Below, one piece after another: positions 46,242-56,362 of a stretch of DNA of 64,000 bases. Position 1 is the first letter of the stretch, and every line of letters begins with the position of its first letter. Location: positions 2,766,693 to 2,830,692 of the forward strand of contig NZ_MRSV01000001.1 of the NCBI RefSeq assembly GCF_001909285.1, given 5' to 3'. The DNA is from Exiguobacterium profundum (lineage in GTDB: Bacteria > Bacillota > Bacilli > Exiguobacteriales > Exiguobacteriaceae). The notes beneath the pieces are model-generated. The model was not told the DNA's origin. It searched no databases and saw only the letters and a list, made by a program, of their open reading frames with translations. Position numbers and translations under genes: made by a program.

Positions 46242-47984
46242 TCATCGCAAAATCGCAGGAAATAGTACTTGTTTCTTCATGACTTCGTAAATGCCGAGAG
46301 GTGTCGCCCGAACATACGGCAAATGGGTAGACGCTAAAAATAGTAATGTATAGATCGGGTCTTCGAACTGATAGCCCCTCGCCATGAGCTCGTCTCGCAG
46401 CTGTTTCTCTTGACCGATGAGCACTTCAAGTGGCTCCGTCGACGTCATCCCACAGAGTGGCAACGGAATCTCCGCAACAATTTCGCCCTGGTCTACGAGG
46501 ACAATCCCGCCTCCAAGTTCGTTCATTCGTTTGAACGCCTGTAACATATCTTGTTTACATTTTCCTAGAATCAAGTAGTCCCCACTAATCGAGTACGAAC
46601 TGACAAGTCCACCAAAATCTCGAGCGAATCCTTTCAGGACTGTGTTCAATCGCCATTTCCCTTCTTTATCAAGCAACATGAGAAACGATTCGTCTCCATC
46701 ACGCGGTAATTCATCTTGACCCGTGTCATGCGTAATTTTAAACAGCTTCATGATGACCGAGTTGATCATGTCGAGTCCGACCGGCATGCTGAAGGACAAG
46801 TCTTGTGGCGTAAGCTCGATTGAAACGTCTGTCGACGGCATCATGTCGAGGACTGCTTCCACTAATTCGTTCGGGAAAAGCGATACTTCATCACGATAAA
46901 TCCATTGCCCTTTCGCGATCACGGCCGTCGGACGCGGTTCCTCGATGGCATCTAGAATGTTCAAATGCGCGATGCGGCCTGGCGCAATTGCACCTAAAAT
47001 ATGATCGAGGTCAAAATGACGAGCCACGTTATGAGAGACAATCCGGTAGGCTTCGATGGCCGGTAATCCCGCTTCGATCAAAATGCGGACGAGAGCATCC
47101 TGCATGCCGTCCTCATAAAAGCCCGGTGTCGAACCGTCCGTCGTCACCATGAGATGGTCGAACGCCGTCAATCCATTCGCCAATAGGTCACGAATCATCT
47201 CCGGCAGGTCCGGACGAATCGAGGAATGTCGAAGCGTCGTCGTATAACCTAGTTCCAATCGATTGAACGCCTCTTCCGCCGTCATCGCCTCATGGTCGCT
47301 GTGTACTCCCATCAACGCCATTTTAGTCAATGTCTTCGGCGACGCCCCCGGAAAATGTCCCTCGACCGGTAAACCGCACGTCTCAGCGTCAAGCATCCAC
47401 TGAAGCATCTCATCATCGCCCTTCAAGGCGCGTGGCCATGCCGTCAATTCACCTGCCATGACGACGTCCGGATGGTTAAACCACTCGTGAATGCGTTCCG
47501 AGTCGACAGCCACGCTCTCTCGGTCCAGCTCCGTTTGCGTATCCAATCGTGCCCACCAATACGTACTCGTCGGTAATTGCTGAATCGCATCGAGCTGCGC
47601 AAACGCTTGCTCTTTCTCTTGTAAAAAAAGCAGCATGTTGTCATTGACTAGCGTCGTCGTTCCACGCTCTCCTGCATATTTTGACAACGTCGCCGGATTG
47701 TATAATTGAAACGGATGAGCGTGAGGCTCGATATACCCAGGTACAATATACTTTCCTGTCACATCGACCGTTTCGACCGCTGATTCTGGTAAGTCTGGAC
47801 CGACATACACGATGCGATCTCCCTCAATCCAAATATTCGCGGTTCTCCATTGTTTTACGTAAACGTTCAAATACGTTGCGTTTTGTAAGACGAGCGAAGG
47901 TGGTCGCAATCGATCTACGACTTCAAGTTGTGAACGAATCATCACTTTAGACCACGGTGCCCGCGCCGTTCTTTTTGTTGGCAT
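46242..47984 (-). CDS. yerA: Adenine deaminase-like amidohydrolase, YerA type
   Basis: This 580-residue amidohydrolase is related to Ade but forms a separate lineage. The metal motif reads YIEPHAHPFQLYN instead of SHVHIESS; LVNDNML, VEGHFPGASP, GVHSDHEAMTAEEA and MVTTDGSTPG correspond to other Ade active-site segments. Its substrate is uncertain; adenine or another purine-like compound is plausible given the pur operon next door. The ATG at 47982-47984 follows AAGGGAGG; the longer frame to 48116 has no binding site. A perfect cre site 49 bases upstream predicts catabolite repression. Confidence 0.88.
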   Translation of the reverse strand: MPTKRTARAPWSKVMIRSQLEVVDRLRPPSLVLQNATYLNVYVKQWRTANIWIEGDRIVYVGPDLPESAVETVDVTGKYIVPGYIEPHAHPFQLYNPATLSKYAGERGTTTLVNDNMLLFLQEKEQAFAQLDAIQQLPTSTYWWARLDTQTELDRESVAVDSERIHEWFNHPDVVMAGELTAWPRALKGDDEMLQWMLDAETCGLPVEGHFPGASPKTLTKMALMGVHSDHEAMTAEEAFNRLELGYTTTLRHSSIRPDLPEMIRDLLANGLTAFDHLMVTTDGSTPGFYEDGMQDALVRILIEAGLPAIEAYRIVSHNVARHFDLDHILGAIAPGRIAHLNILDAIEEPRPTAVIAKGQWIYRDEVSLFPNELVEAVLDMMPSTDVSIELTPQDLSFSMPVGLDMINSVIMKLFKITHDTGQDELPRDGDESFLMLLDKEGKWRLNTVLKGFARDFGGLVSSYSISGDYLILGKCKQDMLQAFKRMNELGGGIVLVDQGEIVAEIPLPLCGMTSTEPLEVLIGQEKQLRDELMARGYQFEDPIYTLLFLASTHLPYVRATPLGIYEVMKKQVLFPAILR

Positions 47985-48032
47985 CGAACCCAATCCTCCC
48001 TTTTCCCTTGAAAAGCTATTAAAAAATAGTTT

Positions 48033-48046
48033 TGAAAGCGTTTTCT
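48033..48046. promoter_or_regulatory. cre site before yerA
   Basis: TGAAAGCGTTTTCT matches all 14 cre positions. It lies between a weak promoter (TTGCGA and TAAACT on the minus strand, 17 bases apart, near 48065-48090) and the yerA start, a position suited to CcpA roadblock repression. Confidence 0.7.
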
Positions 48047-48135
48047 TTCCCTGTTTCAAGTTTACCTTTTCTCTGAATGGGTCGCAAGTTATGTTCCCTA
48101 TTGTAACAAATTTCACATAAATTTTTCACAAAAAA

Positions 48136-48163
48136 AGACGACTCTCCCTATGAAGAGTCGCCT
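48136..48163 (-). terminator. Terminator of the GGDEF/EAL gene
   Basis: AGGCGACTCT pairs with AGAGTCGTCT in minus-strand RNA (one G-U pair), followed by TTTTTTTG. Confidence 0.85.
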
Positions 48164-48166
48164 ACA

Positions 48167-50455
48167 TCAAATTTGAGTCATGACCGTTTTTCGTAAGTAC
48201 AGGTGCAATTGATCGACCGGAATCGGTTTACTGTAATGATAACCTTGAATGAGCGAACCACTATATTCTAATACGAACGCAAGCTGTTCCGGTCGCTCGA
48301 CCCCTTCCGTGACGATCTCGAGTCCAAGCGTTTGGAAAGTTTGATACAGCCCTTCTAACAGCGCGCGGTCAAACTTATTCTCCGGAATCCCTTTCACGAA
48401 GTTCTGATCGATTTTAACGATGTCGAGACGCAGGGATTGCAGGTATGAAAGTGACGATGTCCCGACACCGAAGTCATCGAGTGATATTTTGACCCCGATG
48501 GCCTTTAACGCTTGAATGAACTGTTGAAGTTCATACACATTCCCACCGACCTCACTCTCTGTGATTTCCACATGCAACCGGTGTGGGGGAAATCCTGTCT
48601 TAGCGAGCGTCTCCTACAACGCTTCTAAAAACGAGTCGTCTAAAATCTGACGTTTCGATACGTTGATCGATAAAAACAAATCAAACCGCTCTGCGTACTC
48701 TTGAATCTCAGTGATGGCGCGCACAAGCACCCAGCGTCCCACATCTGAGATGAGCCCGAGTTGCTCCGCAACCGGAATGAACACACCGGGAGAAACGAAC
48801 CCTTTCTGTGGATGGTGCCAGCGAATCAACGCCTCGACTCCTCTTACTTGAAACGGCTGCGGAGAGACGATTGGTTGGTAATAGAGTTCGAACTCATCAT
48901 GACGCAACGCATGACGTAAATCACGTTCCATCTCGAGCGCTTGCAAGTAGTGACTCCCATCTTCAATCTCATGATAGGAAAGAATCTGATCTTTCCCGGA
49001 TGCTTTGGCTTCGTGTAAGACGACATCGAGTCGCGCCATCATCACCTCATAGGAATGATGCGTGGGTCCTGTCAATTCGTCGATGCCGATACTTAAGGTC
49101 AAATGGTTCATCCCTTGCTTCAAACCCCATTCGCGCAAATCTTTCACTAATTGATTCGCGATAATCATGAGCTCCTTGGTCGTCCATTCCGAATGAATCA
49201 AGATGAACTCGTCCGCTCCGGTTCTTGCAACGAAGCCATCCTCTTTATAAAACATCAAACGAGAGGCAAAGAACGTCAGCATCGCATCTCCCGTACGCTG
49301 ACCAAATTGATCGTTGATCCGGCGGAAGTTGTCGAGATCGATTCCCATCACTCCAATCGATCGGGTCGTGTCCGGTAAGCTCACGAACATCTCTTCGACT
49401 GCCAAGCGGTTCGGAAGACGGGTCAAAGAATCTCGGAAGGCACGCGTCAACGATTCTTTTTGTGTCTGTTCGAGTGCATCGAGCACCTCGTTCATGCTGA
49501 TCGCCATCTCTTCAATCTCGTCTTGTTGATTTGGATGCAACTGAATCCGTAACCGACTATTCCGTTCTTTCGTGATCCATTTGAGTTCGTTGACGATGCC
49601 CATCAATCGTTTCGTGACAATTTGATTCACCGACCAAAACAGTGTCAACAATAGACCAAGACCGAGCACAAGCAGCCCTAGCATCCCCGTTTCTAACATG
49701 GTCTGTGTATTGGTATAGTACGTTCGTTTCACCGAGAAGTTGAGTTCCCAGTTCGCATCTTGATAGACGGATTGAAGCGGTAACGAGACACGTGCAAATT
49801 GATTGTCTTCATCGACCGTCAACTGCCGGTGTGAAAGAGGACTGATCGATAATTTCGTTTTTGCTTGGGCACTCATCGCGGCCATGAAGTCTGGACCGAT
49901 TTTTTGAATGAGTACGAGCGTCCCACCCGGCTTTCCTGTCCCATCACTTCTCAAAATCGGATGACTCATGAAGACGACTGGACCGAAATCGGTGCCATAC
50001 ACCGCACTTTGTTTGATTCCTGACGAGTTGACGTAACGGATCAAGTCGTTCGTAAATGTCTCTTTGTCCTCTTCACGATCTAATTCATAAAATTGAGTAA
50101 ACTCCGAGTAGACGACCTCTCGATCACGGTCGAGGAAAATCATTGCGCCGACCCCCAAGTTTTCGAGTGTCTCTTCCCCCATGTTATTTTCAATGAATGT
50201 TTCATTCTGATTTTGAACAAAATCATAGGCGTTCGTCCAGACTGACCAATCGACAAGAATCCGTTCGAGCATGAGTCGGTGATTGGCGAACACTTCTGAC
50301 ACACTTTCGATTTGATCGCGGGTCATCGCCCTATCCTGTTCAATACTTTTCTCTACAAAATACGGTTTGATGACGAATAAAATGACACCGATGAAGAGTA
50401 CGATGTTCACGGCTATCGCAATAAATAATTTTGTTTGAACACGCAGGCCGACCAC
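48167..50455 (-). pseudogene. Membrane GGDEF/EAL protein gene split by an in-frame TAG
   Basis: The intact reading would give about 760 residues: a membrane helix (FIAIAVNIVLFIGVILFVI), an extracellular CHASE4-like sensor, a second helix, a HAMP linker, a GGDEF domain with ARTGADEF (a GADEF variant) and an EAL domain (VEALIRWHH). At 48614-48616 a TAG follows SFLEAL. The same frame continues ETLAKTGFPPHRLHVEITES and includes SLDDFGVGTSSLSYL and IVTEGVERPEQ to 48167. CAG to TAG would explain it. The truncated product lacks most EAL metal ligands, so phosphodiesterase activity would be lost while cyclase could remain. The start is unclear: no ATG fits GGAGG at 50456-50460, and GTG 50455 or CTG 50446 are candidates. 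Confidence 0.8.
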
Positions 50456-50524
50456 CCTCCTTCTTCCAGCTACTTTATTATTGTAGAACAGGATATCGGC
50501 ATTTCCTTTTTTTCGCATGAAAAA

Positions 50525-50546
50525 AAGGATGGGTTGACCCATCCTT
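50525..50546 (-). terminator. Terminator of the pur operon
   Basis: AAGGATGGG and CCCATCCTT pair around TCAA in minus-strand RNA, followed by TTTTTTT. Confidence 0.88.
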
Positions 50547-51799
50547 CAAATAATCTGCGTGAACGCCCGTGACCCGATGTCCGTTCGGTGGAACGTCTCA
50601 GGTAAATCGAGTTGTGAAATCGCCGCATACACAGCCGTTTTCGCCTCAAGCAGTCTCGGCTTCGTCGCCGTCACAACAAGTAGACGACCTCCGCTCCCTA
50701 CGACTTGATCACCCTTCTTTGTCGTGCCGGCATGGAAGACCAGCACATCTTTCGGAAGCGACTCAAATCCTGATAACACCTGGCCCGTGATCGGTCGGTC
50801 CGGATACCCTTCGGCCGCAATGACGACACCCATCGTATATCCACCGACCCATTCAATCAGATACGGTTCTTGACGAACGACCGCTTCAATCACGTCAAGG
50901 AGCGGCGATTTTAAGTTCGGTAGAATGACCTCCGTTTCCGGGTCACCGAAGCGTGCATTGAATTCGATGACTTTTGGTCCATTCGCAGTCAAGATGAGAC
51001 CGGCGTACAAGAATCCTTCAAATGGAGTGCCTCGTTTGACCATCGTCTGCGCGAGTGGTTCTAATACGGTCTTCACCGATTCCTCATACACGTCCTTTGA
51101 AAGATGTGGCATCGGGCTATAAGCGCCCATACCACCCGTGTTCGGTCCCCTGTCGCCGTCATAGGCACGTTTATGATCTTGCGAGGTGATCATCGGAATG
51201 ACACGCTCTCCCGAGACGAACGCCATGAGCGAAAACTCTTCCCCATCGAGGAACTCTTCGATGACGACTTGTGACTGTTGCCCAAATTTATCCGTCGTGA
51301 AAATATCACGTACGGCAGCTTCCGCCTCTTCGACCGTGAATGCAACCGTGACGCCTTTACCGGCAGCCAACCCGTCCGCCTTGACGACGAGTGGTGCCCC
51401 TAGCTTCTCGATATAGGCAAGCGCCGATTCCGCTTCTGTGAACGCCTCGTATTCCGCTGTCGGAATCCCGGCTTCCATCATGATTTCCTTTGCGAACGCC
51501 TTGCTTCCTTCGAGTAAGGCAGCTGCTTTCGTCGGTCCAAAGATGTTCAGTCCTTTGTTGCGGAACGTATCCACGACTCCTGCCATTAGCGACGACTCCG
51601 GTCCGACAATCGTCCATTCGATCTCGTTCTCTTCTGCGAAATGGGCGAGCGCCTCCACGTCTGTTTCATGGATCGACACACACGTCATCCCTTCCATGAA
51701 GTCGTTGCCCGGTGCAACGAAGACGTGATGCCCATCTTGTTTCAACTTCCACGCGAGCGCATGCTCGCGTCCTCCTCGACCGATGACCAATACGTTCAT
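50546..51799 (-). CDS. purD: Phosphoribosylamine--glycine ligase
   Basis: This 417-residue ATP-grasp enzyme makes glycinamide ribonucleotide. The N-terminal VIGRGGREHALAWKL, the ATP-grasp VVKADGLAAGKGV, GPNTGGMGAYSP and EFNARFGDPE motifs are intact. It is the last gene of the operon and starts 14 bases after purH, behind GAGAGGGG. Confidence 0.97.
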   Translation of the reverse strand: MNVLVIGRGGREHALAWKLKQDGHHVFVAPGNDFMEGMTCVSIHETDVEALAHFAEENEIEWTIVGPESSLMAGVVDTFRNKGLNIFGPTKAAALLEGSKAFAKEIMMEAGIPTAEYEAFTEAESALAYIEKLGAPLVVKADGLAAGKGVTVAFTVEEAEAAVRDIFTTDKFGQQSQVVIEEFLDGEEFSLMAFVSGERVIPMITSQDHKRAYDGDRGPNTGGMGAYSPMPHLSKDVYEESVKTVLEPLAQTMVKRGTPFEGFLYAGLILTANGPKVIEFNARFGDPETEVILPNLKSPLLDVIEAVVRQEPYLIEWVGGYTMGVVIAAEGYPDRPITGQVLSGFESLPKDVLVFHAGTTKKGDQVVGSGGRLLVVTATKPRLLEAKTAVYAAISQLDLPETFHRTDIGSRAFTQII

Positions 51800-51813
51800 G
51801 ACGCAAACCCCTC

Positions 51814-53334
51814 TCAGTGTTTGAAATGTCTGACTGATGTGAATACCATCGTGATACCATGGCGATTTGCCGCTTCAATCGATTCGGCATCGCGAATCGA
51901 CCCACCCGGTTGGATGATGGCCGTGATTCCCGCTGCCGCTGCCGCTTCGACCGTATCTGCCATCGGGAAGAAGGCATCACTTCCGAGAGCCGCGCCTGTC
52001 GCGCGTTCTCCAGCTTGTTCGAAAGCGATTTTTGCTGCACCGACGCGGTTCATCTGTCCGGCACCGATTCCAATCGTCGTTTCGTCTTTTGCGACGACGA
52101 TGGCGTTCGATTTGACATGCTTGACGACACGCCATGCAAGCTTCAAATCTTCCCATTCTGATGCTGTCGGACGACGATCCGTCACGATTTGGCATGAGGC
52201 ATCATCGAGTGTCATGTCATCCCCGTCTTGTACGAGCAATCCTCCCGCGACAGCCGTGAGGCGCATGCCTGTCATCTGTCCCATATCTAACGTCAACAAA
52301 CGAAGATTCTTTTTCTCTTTCAATCGGTCAAGTGCTGTCTCACTAAAGGATGGAGCAATGATGATCTCTAAAAAGATGTTGCGAAGGGCATCCGCCGTTT
52401 CGAGATCGACTTCACGGTTTAAGGCGACGATTCCACCAAAGATGGAGACCGGGTCGGCAGCATGGGCACGTTCGAACGCTTGAGAAATCGTCCGTCCGAC
52501 TGCAACGCCGCATGGGTTCATGTGCTTGACGACGACTGCCGCCGGCTCAGTCAATTCACTGAGTGCTTCAAGTGCTGCATTCGTATCTTGAATATTGTTA
52601 TACGAGAGCTCTTTCCCGTGAAGCTGTGTCGCATTCGCAAGTGTCATCCCGTCATATAACGGTGTCTTATAAAACGCCGCTTGTTGGTGTGGGTTCTCTC
52701 CATAACGAAGGTCTTGAACCTTTTCATACGTGACCGTCAACTGCTCTGGGAACGTTTCGCCGATTTGACGACCTAAGTAGTCGGCAATTAATGCGTCATA
52801 GGCAGCCGTATGTCGGAACGCTTTCGTCGCGAGACGTTGACGTGTTTCAAACGATGTACCACCTCCACGTACTTCATCAGCGACGAGTGTGTAATCACTC
52901 GGGTCCACGACGACGGTGACACTCGCATGGTTTTTCGCAGCTGAACGCAACATGCTCGGTCCACCGATATCAATGTTTTCAATCGCTTCTTCGTATGTCG
53001 TATTTTCTTTTGCAATCGTCTCTTTGAACGGATACAGATTGACGACCACATAATCGATTGGTTCGATGTGATGATCTTTCATTTGTGCGACATGCGTATC
53101 AAGGTCGCGACGTCCGAGCAATCCCCCGTGAACGAGTGGGTGCAACGTTTTGACACGGCCGTCTAACATTTCAGGGAACGATGTCACTTCTGAAATGTTT
53201 TTGACTGGTAATCCCGCCTGCTCAAGCGCCGCCTCGGTCCCACCTGTTGAGATGAGCTCGATGCCCGCCTCATGCAAGACGGTTGCGAGTTCGACAATTC
53301 CCGTTTTATCAGAAACACTTAATAATGCTCTCAC
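51814..53334 (-). CDS. purH: Bifunctional AICAR transformylase/IMP cyclohydrolase
   Basis: This 506-residue enzyme carries out the last two steps to IMP. The N-terminal cyclohydrolase domain has [22 protein letters not shown] and [11 protein letters not shown]; the transformylase domain has [30 protein letters not shown] and a [15 protein letters not shown] end. The GTG start at 53334 is 7 bases after AGGAGG and overlaps the purN stop by 4 bases. Confidence 0.97.
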   Translation of the reverse strand: MRALLSVSDKTGIVELATVLHEAGIELISTGGTEAALEQAGLPVKNISEVTSFPEMLDGRVKTLHPLVHGGLLGRRDLDTHVAQMKDHHIEPIDYVVVNLYPFKETIAKENTTYEEAIENIDIGGPSMLRSAAKNHASVTVVVDPSDYTLVADEVRGGGTSFETRQRLATKAFRHTAAYDALIADYLGRQIGETFPEQLTVTYEKVQDLRYGENPHQQAAFYKTPLYDGMTLANATQLHGKELSYNNIQDTNAALEALSELTEPAAVVVKHMNPCGVAVGRTISQAFERAHAADPVSIFGGIVALNREVDLETADALRNIFLEIIIAPSFSETALDRLKEKKNLRLLTLDMGQMTGMRLTAVAGGLLVQDGDDMTLDDASCQIVTDRRPTASEWEDLKLAWRVVKHVKSNAIVVAKDETTIGIGAGQMNRVGAAKIAFEQAGERATGAALGSDAFFPMADTVEAAAAAGITAIIQPGGSIRDAESIEAANRHGITMVFTSVRHFKH

Positions 53335-53909
53335 TTGAAAACCTCCTGTTGATTCAACACTTGTTGTAATACGCGCGGATACAGTTGGTGCTCGATCGTC
53401 TGAATACGACGTGTCGCCTCGGTGCGGTCACACCCTTCAATCTCGACGGACGCCTGTGCGATGATCGGACCCGTGTCCATCCCCGCATCCACATAATGAA
53501 CGGTTACACCACTCGTCGGTACGTTGGCGTCAAGCGCCTGTCCGATCGCGTCTTTACCTGGAAAAGCGGGTAAAAGCGATGGATGAATGTTTAGAATACG
53601 GTTCGGATATGCGGATAGTAACACATTTCCGATCAAGCGCATATACCCCGCCAACACGATATAGTCTACACGAAGCGTACGGAGAAGGACGAGAATTTCT
53701 TCCTCGAACTCTTCTTTTGACGCGTACGCCTTCGGTGTAAACGAAAAACTCGGAATCCCGTGACGCTCCGCTCGATCGAGAACAGCAGCTTCTGGTTTGT
53801 CCGTCACGAGCAACACACATTCAGCAGACAAATGACCATCGGTGATTGCTTGCCAAATCGCTTCGGCGTTACTTCCCGATCCTGACGCAAAGATAGCAAA
53901 TCGTTTCAT
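53331..53909 (-). CDS. purN: Phosphoribosylglycinamide formyltransferase
   Basis: This 192-residue enzyme transfers formyl from 10-formyltetrahydrofolate. [12 protein letters not shown] binds phosphate; the catalytic [12 protein letters not shown] asparagine/histidine and [14 protein letters not shown] with the aspartate are present. It overlaps purM and purH by 4 bases on each side. Confidence 0.97.
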   Translation of the reverse strand: MKRFAIFASGSGSNAEAIWQAITDGHLSAECVLLVTDKPEAAVLDRAERHGIPSFSFTPKAYASKEEFEEEILVLLRTLRVDYIVLAGYMRLIGNVLLSAYPNRILNIHPSLLPAFPGKDAIGQALDANVPTSGVTVHYVDAGMDTGPIIAQASVEIEGCDRTEATRRIQTIEHQLYPRVLQQVLNQQEVFK

Positions 53910-54940
53910 TGATCCACTCCTGAAATCCGGATGCCTGGACGACTCTCGACTTTCCCGATTCGGTGCGCGGTCTCCCCGACACGTTCAAGCGCCGCTTCGA
54001 CGAGTTCCACGTCTTCAGGACGTACCGTGATCATATAACCAATCCCCATATTGAAGACGTTGAACATTTCTTGCTTCGAGATGTTCCCGACTTGTTCGAG
54101 CCAGTCGAATACAGGAAGACTCGGCCAACTCGAGGCATCGAACGTGATGCCGAGACCTTCTGGCAACATGCGAGGAACATTCTCATAGAAGCCACCACCT
54201 GTGATGTGTGCCATCCCTTGAACCTTCCCTGTCGAAATCGCCGCTTTCGCCGCTTCGGCATAAATCCGTGTCGGCAACAGCAAGGCGTTCCCGAGTGTCG
54301 TATCGAGCATCGCAATCTCATCCGTATAATGAAGACCTTGTGATTCAACAATATGACGTACAAGCGAGAATCCATTCGAGTGGACGCCTGAAGATGCAAG
54401 TCCGAGCACAACGTCTCCATCCTGAATCGTCGAACCGTCGAGCAAGTTTTCTTTCTCCACGACACCGACTGCAAATCCAGCAATATCATATTCGCCATCC
54501 GGATACATCCCCGGCATTTCAGCGGTTTCGCCACCGACGAGGGCGCAGCCGGCTTGGACACATCCTTCCGCAACACCGGCGACGATTCGCTCAAGTTTAG
54601 CCGGTTCTGCTTTTCCGGTCGCAATATAGTCGAGGAAATAGAGCGGTTCTGCCCCATGCACGAGACAATCGTTGACGCACATGGCGACGCAGTCGATTCC
54701 AATCGTGTCATGCTGGTCGAGCGCGAACGCCAATTTCAGTTTCGTCCCGACCCCGTCGGTCCCGCTCACGAGAATCGGGTGTTTCATGTTCATCGAACCG
54801 AGATCAATCATCGCTCCGAAACTACCGAGTCCTGTCATCACTTCCGGACGCATTGTCCGAGCAACATGACGTTTCATACGGGATACGGCCTCGTACCCTG
54901 CTTCTAAATTCACACCCGCTTGTTCATAACGAACGCTCAT
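53906..54940 (-). CDS. purM: Phosphoribosylformylglycinamidine cyclo-ligase
   Basis: This 344-residue AIR synthetase of the PurM/PurL superfamily carries [47 protein letters not shown] and [16 protein letters not shown]. It starts behind AAGGGGGAAATG, 12 bases after purF. Confidence 0.97.
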   Translation of the reverse strand: MSVRYEQAGVNLEAGYEAVSRMKRHVARTMRPEVMTGLGSFGAMIDLGSMNMKHPILVSGTDGVGTKLKLAFALDQHDTIGIDCVAMCVNDCLVHGAEPLYFLDYIATGKAEPAKLERIVAGVAEGCVQAGCALVGGETAEMPGMYPDGEYDIAGFAVGVVEKENLLDGSTIQDGDVVLGLASSGVHSNGFSLVRHIVESQGLHYTDEIAMLDTTLGNALLLPTRIYAEAAKAAISTGKVQGMAHITGGGFYENVPRMLPEGLGITFDASSWPSLPVFDWLEQVGNISKQEMFNVFNMGIGYMITVRPEDVELVEAALERVGETAHRIGKVESRPGIRISGVDQ

Positions 54941-54952
54941 TGCATTTCCCCC

Positions 54953-56362
54953 TTAAGCCTTTGTCTCTGTCACGAGTTCTGCAAGTTCAGTCGGATAAAG
55001 TCCCGTGAAGCATGCAGCACACTGCCCGCGTAGTGCTCCTTCAAATGGACGATCGATGGCTTCGACCGTTCCATCCAATGTGAGGAACGCTAGTGAATCG
55101 GCACCAATCTCTTCTCTGATTTCTTCAATGGATTTGGTTGCCGCAATTAACTCTTCCTTGGTGGATGTATCGATTCCGTAGTAACACGGATGTTTGATTG
55201 GTGGTGACGTGATGCGCACATGCACTTCTGTCGCGCCTGCCTCTCGAAGTAACGTGACGATTCGGCGACTCGTCGTTCCACGGACGATGGAATCATCGAC
55301 CATGATGACGCGTTTCCCGTTTACGACACCGCGTAACGCTGACAACTTCATCTTCACGCCGCGCTCCCGTAATTCCTGGGACGGTTGAATGAACGTCCGT
55401 CCGACGTAACGGTTTTTAATGAGTCCCATTTCGTAAGGAATTCCGCTCGCCTCAGCATAGCCGATTGCCGCAGAAATACTTGAATCCGGCACACCTGTCA
55501 CGACATCCGCTTCGACCGGTGCTTCTTCAAACATCTTTTTCCCCATGGCCTTACGTGCCGTATGCACGTTGATGCCATCGATGATGGAGTCCGGTCTTGA
55601 GAAGTAGATGTATTCCATTGAACACATGGCACGGACTGCCGCTTCACTGAATCGCTCCGACGTGATCCCTTCATTCGTGACCATGAGCAATTCTCCTGGT
55701 TCAACATCTCGTACGTACGTCGCCCCCACGACGTCAAACGCACACGTTTCCGAAGCGAACACGTAAGCCCCGTCTTCGGTTTGTCCAAGTGACAATGGAC
55801 GTAACCCATGCACGTCGACACCGACGTACAGTGCATCTTCCGTCAAGAATAGGAAAGCGAATGCTCCTACGAGACGAGCCAAGCTGTCGGCGATTCGTTC
55901 TTTCAACGAATTGCCGCGACTTCGCTTGATGAGGTGAGCCACGACTTCCGTGTCGGACGTCGTCTGGAAGATCGCGCCTTCCGCTTCGAGCATATGTTTC
56001 AATTCGTTCGCATTCACGAGGTTTCCGTTATGCGCCATCGCCAAATCCCCAGTCAACGACTTGAAATGGAGCGGTTGAACGTTCTCTAACGTATTGCCGC
56101 CTGCCGTTGAGTAGCGGACATGCCCAATCGCATGATTCCCCGTGAGTGTGTCGAGTGACGTCTCATCGAACACCTCGGTAACGAGACCGAGTCCTCGTTT
56201 CGCATGGAGACGTTCTCCGTCTGCCGTGACGATCCCCGTTCCTTCTTGGCCACGGTGTTGCAAGCTGTGCAGTCCGTAATAGGCAAGGTGTGAGGCTTCG
56301 ATGTGACCGAACACACCGAAGACGCCGCACTCCTCGTTCATGCCTCGGATGTCATATAACAT
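54953..56362 (-). CDS. purF: Amidophosphoribosyltransferase
   Basis: This 469-residue enzyme commits PRPP to purine synthesis. An 11-residue propeptide precedes the nucleophile Cys12 (NEECGVFG), as in B. subtilis PurF. The C-terminal domain has the PRPP loop [18 protein letters not shown], and cysteines in HPCYYGID and GQCAACF that bind the 4Fe-4S cluster. The ATG at 56360-56362 follows GGAAGGAGC; the first gene codons overlap the purL end by 25 bases. Confidence 0.97.
   Translation of the reverse strand: MLYDIRGMNEECGVFGVFGHIEASHLAYYGLHSLQHRGQEGTGIVTADGERLHAKRGLGLVTEVFDETSLDTLTGNHAIGHVRYSTAGGNTLENVQPLHFKSLTGDLAMAHNGNLVNANELKHMLEAEGAIFQTTSDTEVVAHLIKRSRGNSLKERIADSLARLVGAFAFLFLTEDALYVGVDVHGLRPLSLGQTEDGAYVFASETCAFDVVGATYVRDVEPGELLMVTNEGITSERFSEAAVRAMCSMEYIYFSRPDSIIDGINVHTARKAMGKKMFEEAPVEADVVTGVPDSSISAAIGYAEASGIPYEMGLIKNRYVGRTFIQPSQELRERGVKMKLSALRGVVNGKRVIMVDDSIVRGTTSRRIVTLLREAGATEVHVRITSPPIKHPCYYGIDTSTKEELIAATKSIEEIREEIGADSLAFLTLDGTVEAIDRPFEGALRGQCAACFTGLYPTELAELVTETKA

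Noticed and set aside
51641..52483. 280-residue plus-strand open frame opposite purH/purD
   Set aside because: Shadow of a high-GC third-position coding region on the other strand; no start signal.
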